Below, one piece after another: positions 12,592 to 25,401 of a stretch of DNA of 64,000 nucleotides; the stretch's first letter is position 1, and each line of letters begins with the position of its first letter. The stretch spans positions 1,302,001 through 1,366,000 of the forward strand of contig JAZARR010000167.1 in assembly GCA_037389465.1 (NCBI GenBank). Reading direction: 5' to 3'. The stretch comes from Baylisascaris procyonis (Eukaryota; Nematoda; Chromadorea; Rhabditida; Ascarididae). Under the pieces are notes generated by a model that worked only from the letters and a program-made list of their open reading frames with translations, was not told the origin of the DNA and did not search any database. Both the position numbers and the translations under genes were made by a program.

Positions 12592-15500
12592 TTAGTACAG
12601 CGCGGTACGCAACCTTTGAAACAAGGTAAATGGATTCTTGGGCGCAACAAGCAATCCCCCGTCAATTCGAACGGGTGCGGTGGCTGAGTAGTCGATCTGG
12701 TTGCCATGTAGGTCAATCATAGCTCCACCTACCGCAGTGACGATCGCATCTGCGGCACATGTATCCCACTTTTTGATTGCTGTACGATGCAAATAGAATT
12801 CTGTAAATTAACATCGATCAATTCAACGATCAATAGCGATACTTTCTTTACTGCAAATAAGCCACTGTTTAAACAATGAGCGCATACGCTGCATTCAGTA
12901 CTTACTAGCTAATTCCACAATACAATGAAAGAAGCGACTTTATCAGTGATTAGGACAGCTACATGAAGAAGAAACTTATTATGATAAACCTAACAGCTCC
13001 GCGGTTTCGGAAACAGATGAAAATCCACTTCCCTGTGAACAGTACTGTAGCCATAAATGACTTGACGTGCACCTTCCAAAATGCTTCACCGCTTCATCCA
13101 TGCCTTCTTACAAATGCGCATAAAGAACTCCCTGATTTAGCTTGCACTTTACCTGCTTCTTGAATTGCCACTGTTCCGGTCATTACTACGCGATAAATTG
13201 TAGAGTTTTATTCGTGAGATGTTTGAACATCCAGCAATACCACAAAGAAAACATTGAGTGCAATTTATGCGACACATTGAGTGACCAATGGTCATTACCA
13301 GCTTACTTGAGGAAGCAGTGCTGCAATCGCCATTAGGTGAGAAACAGTTGGCTTGTTTCTATGGATGTTTTCTGATACAACGCTCATCGCTAAAAAGTTA
13401 TTTCTTCGGACACAATGCACATCGATAATTCAACTCAAAAATGCTTTCCGTCGAACCGCTTCCCATATAGCACCTCATTCATTACACGTGCGATACTATC
13501 ACATCGCATACCGCCTCGTTTTTTGTATGTGCATTTTTAGCATAAAATAATTCTTTGAATTTTTCTGGAATTTGAAAAAAATCGATGGCACATCCAAGAA
13601 AACAAATAAATGGAAAGCGACGAAAGAGAGGGGCAGATATAAGTCCATGTTTGCCCTCATCCACTCTCAGCGCTCACCACTATTGTGCGTCCCACCGATT
13701 TGATATGAAAGTGATAAGCAAATGCTAACGAGCTGTTCCATTGATAAGACGAAGCGTCTTATATCCGGATCCGCCCGCCGTCTCTATGGAATACTCCTCA
13801 CCGAATGTTTTATTAATCAACTCCTCAACAGAACCCGCATGTGACCTGAAATTTAAAACAGTATTAGGCTAGCTATGCCTCAGTAAGACTACGCAAATGT
13901 GCTACCCTTTCCGATGATTTCAATCAATGGCTGTTCGGTTACCTGTTGATTGTTCCCTCTAGGGTACGGCGACATATATTAACTACCTGCACAGGTTAAT
14001 GATAAATTACCTGGATGAAATAATAATAAAAACAAAAACAGCTAATTTGAAAGGTGATTATAAAAGTGCGAAAAAAAATTATTGATGACTTCTCATTGGC
14101 AAATTTCCAATGTCGCTTCAATTTTCGAATAAGACTTCACTCTCTTAAAATGTAAAGCAATGACGAGGAAAATATTTGATAGTTGATGGTAAAAAGTTGA
14201 TAAAAATAAAAAAATAAAAATTTGTGCGCTTATAAAGAAGAATTGCATAGAGCAGTTACGATGGAAAACTTTTGTGAAACCGACAGGTGAATCGATTCTA
14301 TAGAATCATAAAAACTTAATGACGTCATCACCAAGATTCTCTCATATCTAAGCAATCTGATAATGGGTGATATCAACTACAAATTAGAAGAAAAAAAGTG
14401 AGATCATCGGTCTCGAAAACGATTTTACAATAGCTATGACCACTATCGCGATAATATTGATTGAATGACCTTGAGATTAATATTTTTTTAGGAGCACTTT
14501 GCAAAATCATTGGTTCCCACTTCGTTCCATTCGCATTTATTACGCCATATCCATTCAATCCAAATACTGAAAGACCAATCGATAAAATTAGAGTATTATT
14601 AATATTAATGATAAGCAACACAATCTATGCAGCTATGTCTGCCGATTGATATTCATGAATAGTCATAATTCATCGCTAGAAAATGTTGAAAAGTTTAGAA
14701 ATCTCAACGCCCTTTTTAATAAATCAATGAAAAGTTGACGAATGAGAAGAAAATTAGCACTGCAGAAGTTGTACGACGCTTGTAAACAAACTTCAAGTTT
14801 AAGAGTAAACAAACACGGCGCTGAAAGTGATCACAAATTTGACCATGCCAATAGTAAGTTGAATTAAGGATATCAAAACAAGGCTCAATAAAAATGAGAT
14901 GGCACAACTCAATGGAACTTGTTCAATCGTTCAGTACTATGCGAAAAAAAAAATCTCAATAAGCGAGAATAGCTAAAATCAGCATAAAAAGCAAACCTGT
15001 TTCATTGAAGAATGGTCGATAAATGACACCGAAGACCGGTCTGCCGTCGAATGCGATGCATATCATCACAGTGACATATTCCAATAAACTTTCTGCAAAT
15101 CTCTTTCATGTATTTTAATTCTTGACAATTATATTTTGAATCACTAAACAAGCTATTGGTATAAGGATCAAAGAGCAATTTAAAGTTCGATCCACCTTCA
15201 AAAGAGGAAAATGGCCTTCTTATCTGTGACCTTAATTTTTACGGACACCATTGCGTACTGAAGGCACTGCTATAATTTGGTCAACAAACTTAAGTATGCA
15301 CACATTTAAATAAACCTTACAGCGTTGATCACATATTAGAAAATAATAGTGTTAAAATGATTGTCAGTAAATCAACAAAGTCTATTTCAGCATCCAATTT
15401 TGTATGAGGTGATTTTTTGATATGGGATAGGCTCCATCTCCAAAACGGATCGAATACTCAGAAAATCGGCGCTATTTGATCGGGGATATTCAGTGACATA

Positions 15501-17624
15501 TTTTTGATTCGTAAGCTCAAGAACAAAACTAGAGTATCGCAGCAGATCAGTCGTGGATGTTGATGCCGTTCTCGTAGCCTCCATAATTGATGCCGATCGG
15601 ACAAGTCTGTTAAGTGAGCCCACAACTCCAATCCTCAGGTATTGTGCAATAAACATACCCGTTCACTGAATGTGACTTTGATAATTGCATACAACCTGTC
15701 TAATTATGCGTATTAAATGTAACAATCTAGCTATAGTCAATTCGACACACCGGTAAATTCTTGTGTAGCATCCAAAGGGTCCACCCAAATGGCCAACTTC
15801 GACAACTTCAGCTTCCTTGATGGCAGCTTATCAATAACCTCCCTCACCCCAAGCCATAGTTCATAGCTATCTGCACGATACCTTTGTACATCTGCGTCCA
15901 GTACTTCAGAATTCTTTTCCTCTGTTATCACCTGCAATTTTTGTTGTAATTTTAAAATTAGAATTGATAAATCATTGGGAAATGAAAAAGGAAAGAAGAC
16001 GCGTGGCTCTTAAGAAAAGCAACCATCGGCTCTCTGTCAGGTTCCATATCGCACCTGGATTCAACTTAAACGAAGGGTCTCCAAAGATACCAAAGGTACC
16101 ATTTGTCCTCTACTGGGAAGTAATTTGTCTGGAAGGTAAAATTACCTCTTTTGGAAGGTAATTTAGTTAAGTTCATATGTGTACGAAGGGTTTCCAAAGA
16201 AATTTCCATTTGCCTCAGTGGTAACTGCAGTCTTCAAGAAGGTAACTCGCAGTCGCGAATATCCCCAATAACCATTGGAAAAGAAGGAAAGCATTCGTTT
16301 CGAAATCGTCAAAAAATGCAACGCTTTATTTCAAATAGTGTGCACATATGAAGTCAGCTAAATTCAGATTTGCATTATGAAACTTATTGTCAAGAGGTGG
16401 ACAGATGGATGGGGACGGTGTGAGTGGGGAATGGGGACGGATGGGCTCACCATAAATCATCTAAGAAAGGAATAGCGCATGTGTACTTCAATTTGTGAAT
16501 GACAAAAAAACCTTCTAAAAGCTGGAAATAGATGACTGGCACTATGAAATTAAACATCGTTCTTTTCAGCAGCATTTGATGAAACGCCAGTTTCCGAACC
16601 CTTGCCAAGACCTTCCGAAAAAACCTCCTTTAAAATTTCCTGGTCTTCCCTGACCCTTTTCTTTTTTTCCCTTCCCCTTCTCCGCATTCCCTTCGTGGGT
16701 GTTCTTAAGTATTCCTCACTGCGTATAACACTAACTAGAGGTTTATATGCGACTTGATAACCTTATACAAAAGAAAAACCTGATGCTTAAGCAACAAAAC
16801 TAAAGTAGAGAACAAACAGCTACCTGAATTCCAGGAAATCGTCGAAAAGCATCAAGGATCAAGAAATTCGAGACGAGATCCGCTTTCGTCAGGAATTCAT
16901 CTCTCCCTTCAGCCGTTTTCCCTTTTCTGATGATCCCCAATGAACGTTCTTCGTTCACTTTCGCAATGCCACGACCACCAACTTCTGCAGCCAAAACCGC
17001 GTAACTGAAGAGTGATAAAAGACATTAAATCCTAACTTGTTAAATCACTACTGGAGGCTGTGAACGAAGATGAATCGATGACGACATGGATCCCCATCCT
17101 CGGATCGAATCGAACCCTATCAAATTAATCCACACGGGATTTGAAGATCCGGAGCTGAATTGACAACGACACGGACCCGTTCCTCGACTTCAACCGAACC
17201 CTGTCACAAAGAGTGATCCACAAGCGATTTGATGATTTATCGTATCACTGCACCGCACAAGTGGCAGAAGCTGTTCACTCGTTAAGTACAAATATATATG
17301 CATAACATAATACTCAAAACAATGAAGTTCAATTCGCTACTTTCTTTAGTGAATTAATCTTAATAAAGCATCGCACCACACTTTATCAGGAAAAAATACT
17401 TTTTATTGAATATCAATTTATATTCTTATTTCATTGAAGAACACTTAATTCCAATATCATATTTAAGTAGCAAATTCAAACAAAAAACACCTTATAACAT
17501 CACGAAGTTCGATAACCACATCGGGGAAACGTTCACCGGAAGTTAAAATTACATAACCGATAAAAGTAAACGTGCAGATAACGGCGACAATCGTTAGATT
17601 CCTTAGATTGAGATGGATTTGCAT
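12592..17624 (-). CDS. BPNT2: Golgi-resident PAP phosphatase (BPNT2/IMPAD1/gPAPP)
   Basis: Complete seven-exon minus-strand model: 17624-17491, 17004-16824, 15931-15751, 15092-14997, 14566-14470, 13845-13730, 12800-12592 (TAA), all phases consistent, 337 aa (human 359). Residues 1-8 are followed by one hydrophobic anchor (about 9-28), giving a type II membrane protein with a lumenal catalytic domain. Lithium-sensitive phosphatase signatures are present: acidic residues in GRDEFLTKADLVSN (about 78-91), metal-binding ITEE (107-110), DPLDATQE (156-163), SRSHAGS (229-235), AGGSGYK (253-259) and KKWDTCAADAI..AVGG (278-293). The enzyme removes the 3'-phosphate from adenosine 3',5'-bisphosphate, a by-product of Golgi sulfotransferases, and so supports glycan sulfation. 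The intron 5 donor (AAG|GTCATT) is weak, but the joined codons restore SRSH. An acceptor-like TTTTTCAG lies 37 nt before the ATG, with a tiny uORF between them. Confidence 0.94.
16400..16446. repeat. G-rich short repeat in BPNT2 intron 2
   Basis: Two near-identical ATGGGGACGG units with intervening TGGGG runs on the + strand, which is antisense to the gene. Four or more G-runs lie within 45 nt, so a quadruplex is conceivable in the non-template DNA strand only. Confidence 0.4.
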
Positions 17625-17628
17625 CACC

Positions 17629-17646
17629 TTAAATTATTAGTGCCAT
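17629..17646 (-). promoter_or_regulatory. Minimal upstream ORF in BPNT2 leader
   Basis: A five-codon ORF (MALII then TAA) starts 22 nt before the BPNT2 ATG and stops four nucleotides before it. It follows the TTTTTCAG at about 17668-17661, which would act as trans-splice or 5' UTR acceptor. If the transcript starts at that site, scanning ribosomes meet this ATG first. Translation effects are inferred. Confidence 0.5.
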
Positions 17647-17660
17647 CTTGAAGAAAATTC

Positions 17661-17668
17661 CTGAAAAA
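17661..17668 (-). promoter_or_regulatory. Candidate spliced-leader acceptor for BPNT2
   Basis: Minus-strand TTTTTCAG preceded by a T-rich stretch (TTATTTATTT), 37 nt before the initiation codon. It matches the nematode 3' splice consensus and has no obvious upstream coding exon, so it could receive a spliced leader or end a 5' UTR intron. Confidence 0.45.
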
Positions 17669-18413
17669 TAAATAAATGAGTATATAAATAAAAATCGTCG
17701 CGAAAAACAATGAAAGATGAGCAACGATTCGCGGCAAAAAATGTGCAACTCGCCTCATCCGAATCCTATGTGAAATGCAACAATTGTGACATTATGGTAC
17801 CATTTATTGAGATCACCCCCCCCCCTCTGACACACCCCTTTGCTTTTCTTCCAATTAGCTGGACACCGATGTCACTGCACTCAATATGTCTGGCATAAAG
17901 ATCGAAAAGTTTAGTGCCAGGTTTTAGATGGATCCCTAAGTTTTTTGAGCATCAACCACACGGCTACCGCTTACTTGAAGAGCGGAAATGACCCAAATGA
18001 CCAACTAAATACTGAGGTTGAAATTTTAGAATGAAATTTGACAAATTTATCTCAAACCTTACATCCTTTTTTTTTTCATTAAATGCAGAAAATTTTCTTC
18101 AAAAAATCTCCGCCATCTCAGTGATCAAACCCATTATTGAAGTTCTGATGATGATCCAAAAAATTTGGCCATCTTTCTATTTTCTGTAGTTTAAAAACTT
18201 TCATCTCGTCGGGCGTCAGACTCCGGATTCAGATTCAGATTCCCTTTACAGGTTTACTGCCTGTAAAACTAAAAAAGTGGTCTCTGCTTCCTTTCTCTCC
18301 CTCTCCTCCCCTCCCCCCACTTCTACAGCACGACTTAGAAACCGAACCTTCACCACACAATTAGAAAATCATTGCAAGATTATTTCGATGACGAAAGTTT
18401 CATTGATAGTAAA

Positions 18414-18675
18414 TTAGCTGTGAAAGCGAACCGATAGAAGATAAGACGAACTCTCTTTTATAAAAGTGTTTTGCGAACTACGTATACGAACGACAATATC
18501 TTCTGCGGTATTAGGCATGAGGCGACGCAAAATGTTCGGCGTGTCTTTTGAGTCGTTTTTGTTTTTCTTATTTGAAAGCGGAGGTAAATTAAAGATAGGA
18601 CGGGTAGTACGAGGTATCGAGATGGGACGGCGGGGGGGGGGGAGGGCGGATCGGTGTTTTTCTAGCATAACTTGA
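18414..18675 (-). CDS. Possible orphan exon, Pro/Arg/Lys-rich
   Basis: An open minus-strand stretch, ending in TAA at 18414, encodes a Pro/Arg-rich segment (PPPRRPISIPRTTRPIF) followed by a Lys/Asn-rich segment and ILRRLMPNTAEDIVVRIRSS. A GCTAG acceptor-like site lies at its upstream end near 18665. A poly-C run within the proline codons may create part of the open frame by chance. No partner exon and no known domain were found. It sits about 0.8 kb upstream of BPNT2 on the same strand. Confidence 0.2.
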
Positions 18676-18734
18676 GGAAGATTTACTTTGTGGTACTCGA
18701 ATGCTATACACATGGCACGACACACTCGTACTAC

Positions 18735-18782
18735 ACAGACAGACACATACATACTACACAAACAGACACATACAGACATACC
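18735..18782. repeat. CA/GACA-rich simple repeat
   Basis: Interrupted ACAGACA / ACACATAC repeats over about 45 nt. Confidence 0.7.
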
Positions 18783-21700
18783 GCGCACGACGCTTACGAA
18801 AAACACAGACAATTACAAAATGGTTTATGCGCTATTGGCTGCGCTGTAGGGAATGCTTATACTTGAGAAAGGAAGTGGAAGATAGCCGTTAACATTGTCG
18901 GTTGTTTTTATCGTTTTACTGTTTTTTAACATCTAAGGCATATAGATGTCATTAGTACGAATAGTTGATAAATGTCGGTGTTGGATGCTGTCAGCAGACA
19001 TAGTTTTCACTCATCACCAAGTCATTTGTTCACCTTTGAAGGTGTTCTTTAAAACATTTGAAGGTGGTAGGGAAAACGCATTGATGCGTAACTGTGAATG
19101 TAACGATGCACTAAATAGGCGCATTGAACTGTATAGAGTGTATAGAGGGAGGGCGTCGTTGCTGACAGTCGCTTATTCATCTGTTTGATGCAGCTGGTAC
19201 GATCTTTGATGGCTTCTGCATACCTGTATGAGAAAGTTTCACCTTATTCTGTCAGCGTATTACCTTTCTTATGATTGTTTATCATTTATTTTTATTATTA
19301 ATGTTTGAGTTCACCTATCCCCCTACCCCTCTCTCTCCTCTTTCCCTTATAAAGGCGGCAATGCTGGAGTAACAAAGCAGCTGGTCTGAGCTTATAAAGA
19401 TTAAAACGATATGACATTTCTTCAAATGTTTTGTTGTGCTTTTAGCAGTCATGTGATTTTTCAACAGAATCCTTGGTTTGCTTAAACTGTCATAATGCTT
19501 TTTTCTTTTAAACGATTTATAGAAGTGAAAGAAAAAAAATTTTCCGGCATACATCGTTTTAGAATGCCGAAAATATTTACCCTTCGCGCGTTATGTACTT
19601 TTTGCAAATTTGCATTTGTAAAGCGCATTATGAAAGCATCAAATCTATGCATCAACATATGTATGTATGTATTTTGTGTTCTGTTTTTAAAGCATATGGC
19701 TTATGTCCTTCTCATTTTGTCGAGATGAAGGGGATAAGGGAAGAGGATGGACCGGAACAAGCAGCTGCAAAGTTCGGGATTTCTGGAAAGCGGATCGTGG
19801 TGAGGCGTCTAACAAGCGCGGGGAGAAGTAGAAGTTTTGTTGAATTTCAGCACAACATGCAACGTCCCATCTTTTTCTTACCTCTCAACCCCGCGCTCGC
19901 ACTCATCCTCCCACTATCCAGCTATAATAGAACTAAAAAGCAATCCTTATTCCCTTAAATTCGCTAATTTTTCACGGCTAAGCCACTGCTCAGAGCATTC
20001 TGAGGCAATCTCCTTACCTCTCAGATACCTAAAAGACGGGAATTTGCTACTCCTTCAGCGCCACGTATGGTCATTTGCCTAGAATTCTTTTGCCATCCCT
20101 ATGTATTGAACTGTTGTGCAATGCCATAGTTTCTGCCGCTTTATCTAGTTTTGTTAACTATAAAAGAACAGGTTGTTTGATGCGATGGGTTGTGAACAAG
20201 CTGGCAGTTCGCGGCAGGTGTTTGATAGAGGTAGTCGCCGAAGTATAAGGTGACTTCCATAGAAGTACCGAATGATGACGTTGTCGTGAATGCCCTGCGG
20301 GCATTGTTGCTTTATCAGGCGGAGGCATTCAAATTTTGAGAGGGTTGGCTAGGTATGTTGATTACCGCTGATAGCATAAAAAGATACGATGTTTACCGTT
20401 CATGCCGAATAAGTAAAAGAAAAAAAAAAGGGGCACTATACCGCTTATATGGACACCTTTAAATGACAAAAATGCACTGATATGTGCAGTATTTATTTTC
20501 TTAAAATTATTTAATTTATAACACCTAATTTTATATTCATAAATATGCAAAAATAATTGTATGCAAAATTATTGTAAATGAAAGTAAATCTGCGGAAGAA
20601 AATATAGGAAAAGCGTTGAATAAATCCTATTAAGCGTGTTCAAAATATTGGTGTCGGATCGGGGGTCGACAACACTGTGGTGATTCTGTAATGTACCTGA
20701 CCAGATCTTATACTTGATATGTTTATAAAGTTCAACATGAGACCTACATAGCGTATTGTAGGAAGAATAGCACCTCTTGCTAATTTTATAAGGCTCTTGA
20801 GAGATTTAAGCATCCGGTGTCCGGCAGATGCTGTAAGGGACCGAACTCTTTCGTTGGTCGTTTTCGTTGCTTAGGTTCAATCATATTTGCTCTGCAGGTA
20901 ATGCCACATATCTGCTAGGTGTATACGTCAATAATTGATGTTGATTGGGTTGTGAGATCAAGCTTCAATAATCAACGTGAGCACGTCTCAGCTGTGATTT
21001 ACTGTCACTATATTCCGGAAGTGTAATATTATAGTTGCCAGGAATGTGTGTCTTTTAAAATCAATAATTTTCAAAAGGTATTAATATAGAACGTTTAGTG
21101 AGAGGTTTTTTAAAGATAAACACAAGACGGAGGTGTTCAATAAAGAAATATTTCCCACCGTAATAGCATTCTCTCACTAGACACGATCTTCACGAGCTCT
21201 CATCAAGGCGTGGCGGCGGCTCCAGCTAGATAAGGTGATTATCATCACCTTTGTTTTTCAGCACTCAGCTGTATACTCCTAAATGCAACAACAAATCATC
21301 ATACAGTTTGTAGACAATATCTTCTGTTGAGATTTCGTTGATGTTGACTTCAGATTATATAACATATCCTCACTTCAAAGTAAATCGAATTAAGTAGTAA
21401 CATTAGCAAATTGCTTTCTTTAGTCGGCAATATTGTAAAATTGAAGCCTCATATAAATATATAAATTAAAGAATTTTCATATCACTTGTAGGGCATTAAG
21501 TAATTTCTTTCTCTGCGGTATCAAAAAACTTAAATACCAAAATATTAAATAAAAATTCAAATTGTTGTTTAAATTTAAAATTGCTGAGTGAACTTACTCA
21601 TCTGCTAATACTTTTTTCGATTAGTTTCATGTAATGCGTCGTTGATATTTAGCGATTCCCATTCAGCTACTTGTTGAGCAGCAGTGATCCAATCTTTAAA

Positions 21701-22166
21701 TCAACTCCTTAGCTATATTGCTTTATAACCTAAATTGGTTTATTTAAAGAACGCTATATCTAAATGACATAACCTTGCATCCTGATTACCCAAAGCACAA
21801 CCAATGCTTATCCAAATATGCGTCGATATTTTCCCGTACCTGAGTTTATTCAACTTAATTATTTAATTTAAAGAATTAATTCAAATTAAAACTATTTTAA
21901 TCCTTCAGGTGTTTGTTTCATTTACAATCTATTCTTTGACGTTTGTGCATCGCTCTTCCATTTGTAGTTTGTATCTTAGCATATTCTTTGTGGATTTTAT
22001 AATGCGATTATCTTTTTCTGAATAGCATACATTTCTGATCGATGATTTTGTATTAACATAAGAAATCTTCGAGAGCAATTTTCTCACAAAACTTTTTTGA
22101 ATGATGGGCTAGCAACTGAGTATGAAATGAGACGGCGTTGATTGTTGATGCATCGCTCGCTTCATT

Positions 22167-22285
22167 TCCTTCTTCAATTCCCTCCCTCCTACCCCTCCCT
22201 CCCTCCACCTTCTTCTTTTTATCTCTTTCAGTCCCCTTCCACCTTCCTCCATTTCACTCCCACCTTCCTTCACTCCGCCCTTGTT
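22167..22285. repeat. Long polypyrimidine tract
   Basis: About 120 nt almost entirely C and T on the + strand (TTCCTTC, CCCTCC and CTTCTTT runs). Such homopyrimidine tracts can form triplex DNA. It is not at any identified splice acceptor. Confidence 0.7.
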
Positions 22286-24787
22286 TCTTACTGTCACATT
22301 TATTGATGTTTTTCTACGATCTTTCTATGTTCATTTTTTAAACGTAATACTTGTTCACAAAGGAAACGTCATGTGCATCATTTAAAATCGTCCTGTAGAG
22401 TCATCTCCATGCTGATAAGAGTGTTCTGTTGACATATAAGGTGGCAACTGAGTGTGCTCACCGTTTGGGCGTTAACGCGCTTAGTGCGTTACGCACTCAC
22501 AGGTTTGCTCTCATTCACTCTCTCTAGTTGTTATGCATGTCGTTTTCGAAGGAATTTATCTAATTTTGTATAGCTTCCAATGGCCAATAGCTAATTCATA
22601 AGTAAGGTAGTGCTTAAGCTCGAGCGTCGAACTAATACTCATTGATTGTGACTTTTTGACCTGGCTGCTCCCTTTTTTTGAACCCAAAAAACGCATCCGC
22701 TTATTCGGGCAAATGGGCGAAATTCCACCCTGTTTGCCTAATGTACTAACAGTGAGGAGTAAATGTATTGGCCACCTTGCTGTGGTATTAAAATTCTTCA
22801 GCAGCCATTAATGGTCAACCTGGGCAGTAAACCAGCTAGTTTTATCTTTTTCCAGGTTGTCTTGTTCTGTTTGAGGATAGGGACGCAGTGGAGAGGGAGG
22901 GGAGGGGGAGTGAGGGGAGGTTCTCATGGTTTAGCTTCGACAAATATAGGTGGTTTATAAGAAAATTGTGACATCTTCTGAAGGAAACATATCGATTTAT
23001 AGAATAGCTTAATTTCTCCCACATCAAAGCTGTTCACTACTGCCTTGTAATAGTAGTTCAAGAGGAAGAAATAAATTTTCGATGATTTTAATTTAAAAAA
23101 ATAATATATTAGAATAAGTCAACCCATGGCTTTATGGAGATGGGTTATATACAGTTGTGATCGCGACCACGGCTGACTGAAACCACGTAACGCATACCTG
23201 ATAGATGGCTAGGCCAGTGATGGCCGTTGTGTATAAGACATAATAAGGAAGGCAAGGTGTATCTCAATGAAGAGCATAGATGCGAACGTGCGGTGATCGG
23301 TGGCAAAAAGTTCCGGCGTCAGGTGCAAGCCTCAGCTGCCGTATAAATAAAGGAGCGATAAATGTGTGCAAAGCGGTGTTTATAGAAGTTTATGGTATAT
23401 CTAAGGTCCATTTTAATACTTCGATATGATCATTGCTAGTTAATAAGAGTTGTATAGAAATATTCTATTTTTGGTTTCAATTAAATAGCATTCATTTTCA
23501 TTTTAATGGTTGCAGTTTACAAAGAGAATGCTAGCTTTTCATAGAACCGAACGAGTGATGTTTTTAAAAAGGATTATTGATAGGTTGAATACCTCCTTCT
23601 CTCATCTCGAAGATAGGATAGTGTTTCGAATTGAGTTGGGAAGGGGGAGAGAGAATATAAGCCGTGTTCGACCTTGGTACAGCTCGAAGAATATCGCTCA
23701 CATTTTGCATTCATTAATTTCGTTCGCGATGATTAATCGAATCGCAATGGTAATTGCATTAATAACATAAAATACGGTTGCAATTATATCACTCTGAAGA
23801 TATCATTGCTCATTTTGCAATGCAAGTTGAACTATCCTCCGATTGCATTGAAAAATATTCGTTGAATATTTATGACATCTTTTTTATAAAGAAAATGCAA
23901 TGCACTTTTCTGTGCAAATATTTTCAATTGAAGGCTTTTTTCTCTGTGAGCACATTGATAAGTGGTTTTGGTGGAGTGGTTAGGTGTTGGGCATTCCATG
24001 TCCTCGACAACGTCGATCACGATCGCACACAATGATGCGGCAAGGGCGCCTCTTGACACGTTTTCTGATGATGGTCCTGTCGACATCCTCTAGCTCATAT
24101 ACCTGTAAATACCTTTCATAGGTTTAGGTTAAACCTATTTTTGGTCTAGGCTGCGGTTGGAACTTGGACAGGTTTAATCCATGATCATATGGAGAGGAGC
24201 TAAAAGTTCACCCTCTTGGACGTCCTTTTTCTGATTGGGTTTAGATTTAACTCATGCTCATGTGATCGTTGGTTAAGCCCAGTTCCGGTCTCAACCTTAA
24301 TCACAGTCAGATTTAAATTTGAGGTTTAATTATGCTCGCTGTTTTTGATTTCTTAAATTAAATAATTTATTCCACTCCATAGAGAGAATCCAAAGTGACT
24401 TCTGTTTTTCGAAATGTTGAATAGTATGCCACATATTTTGTTGATCTCAGTAAATTTTAATTTATATGCAAATTACTTCTAAGGAAGTATTTGAAAGTTC
24501 ATTATGAATTGTTAATAAGGATTAACACCTTGCTGAATATGAAATGCAGTGTCTCTTAGTTCTAGTTATGATAATAAATAATAATAAAATTCTGAATGAA
24601 ACCATTATTATTTCATCTCTTTTTTCTCGACATTCGCGTCCTTTCCATCATTCGTTTTGAGGCTCTTTGTAGTCACATAACATCTAGAAAGGGATATTTT
24701 CTAAGGTTTTCAATATCTTTTATATTTTGCTTATTCGGTATTCTCAATTTCTGAAAGCAGCTTTGATCGAGATGATCTTGTATGGGT

Positions 24788-24890
24788 TAAGAGGGAAGAG
24801 GTGGAGGGAGAGGGGAAAGAAAGGTGGACGAGGAGCGAGGAAGAGGGAGAGATGAGACGAAGAAAGAGGAGGAGGGGAGGAGTGTTAAAT
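24788..24890. repeat. Long polypurine tract
   Basis: About 100 nt almost entirely G and A on the + strand, the opposite bias to the tract 2.6 kb to the left. No coding sense. Confidence 0.7.
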
Positions 24891-25367
24891 ATTCGGATGA
24901 ATAGGAAAGCCGCTGCATTTAGATCACCATCAAATTCCTTATTAGAGGATTTTATGTTAGAAAGTATAGAAAGTCATGTTTGTTGCAGAGCTTTCCTGAA
25001 TCTGTCAATAGTAGTTAGATTACCACTAAATTTCACCAATATATTTGAAAATATCTAAATTTTTTATGAAAGGACACAAGGACGGCTCGATATTGAAGCC
25101 TGGTTTTCAATGGTAATAAAGGTTATCTTTCTGACATCTCTTTGCTCGAAAGCTGTCACTATTTTAAGTTGATGATCACCTGGAAGATGGTGACCACCTG
25201 GCCATTCTGAAGTGATGAATAAAAAATTATAAATTTAAAAATTTTTTAGGAGTTATTTCAAAATCGTTTCGATACAAACCACTACAGGCAATATTTGCTG
25301 GTAATTGTTGAGTACTCTTGGAGGTTTATTGATCTCTGCCGCAAGGTACGTTCCGCCTGTCCCAATC

Positions 25368-25401
25368 TGTACTTGTCTCGTTTGATGACGAGACAAGTAC
25401 A
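25368..25401. repeat. Perfect 14-bp inverted repeat with 6-nt loop
   Basis: TGTACTTGTCTCGT, loop TTGATG, then ACGAGACAAGTACA. All 14 pairs are perfect. It is followed at 25405-25414 by the self-complementary GCCCTAGGGC. It is too short for a typical pre-miRNA and could be a regulatory or mobile-element terminal structure. Confidence 0.9.

Noticed and set aside
15387..15656. 89-codon minus-strand ORF inside BPNT2 intron 3, considered as an alternative exon
   Set aside because: Nearby acceptors do not give the phase required by the flanking exons. The exons at 15931-15751 and 15092-14997 join directly to restore the family sequence, so inserting this stretch would break the catalytic domain.
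22109..22341. Opposed Glu/Arg-rich and Ser/Pro/Leu-rich ORFs
   Set aside because: Both are products of the polypyrimidine tract composition.
24316..24346. GGTTTAATTA motif resembling the start of a nematode spliced leader
   Set aside because: Only about ten nucleotides match, the rest of the leader and its donor are absent, and no SL RNA structure follows.
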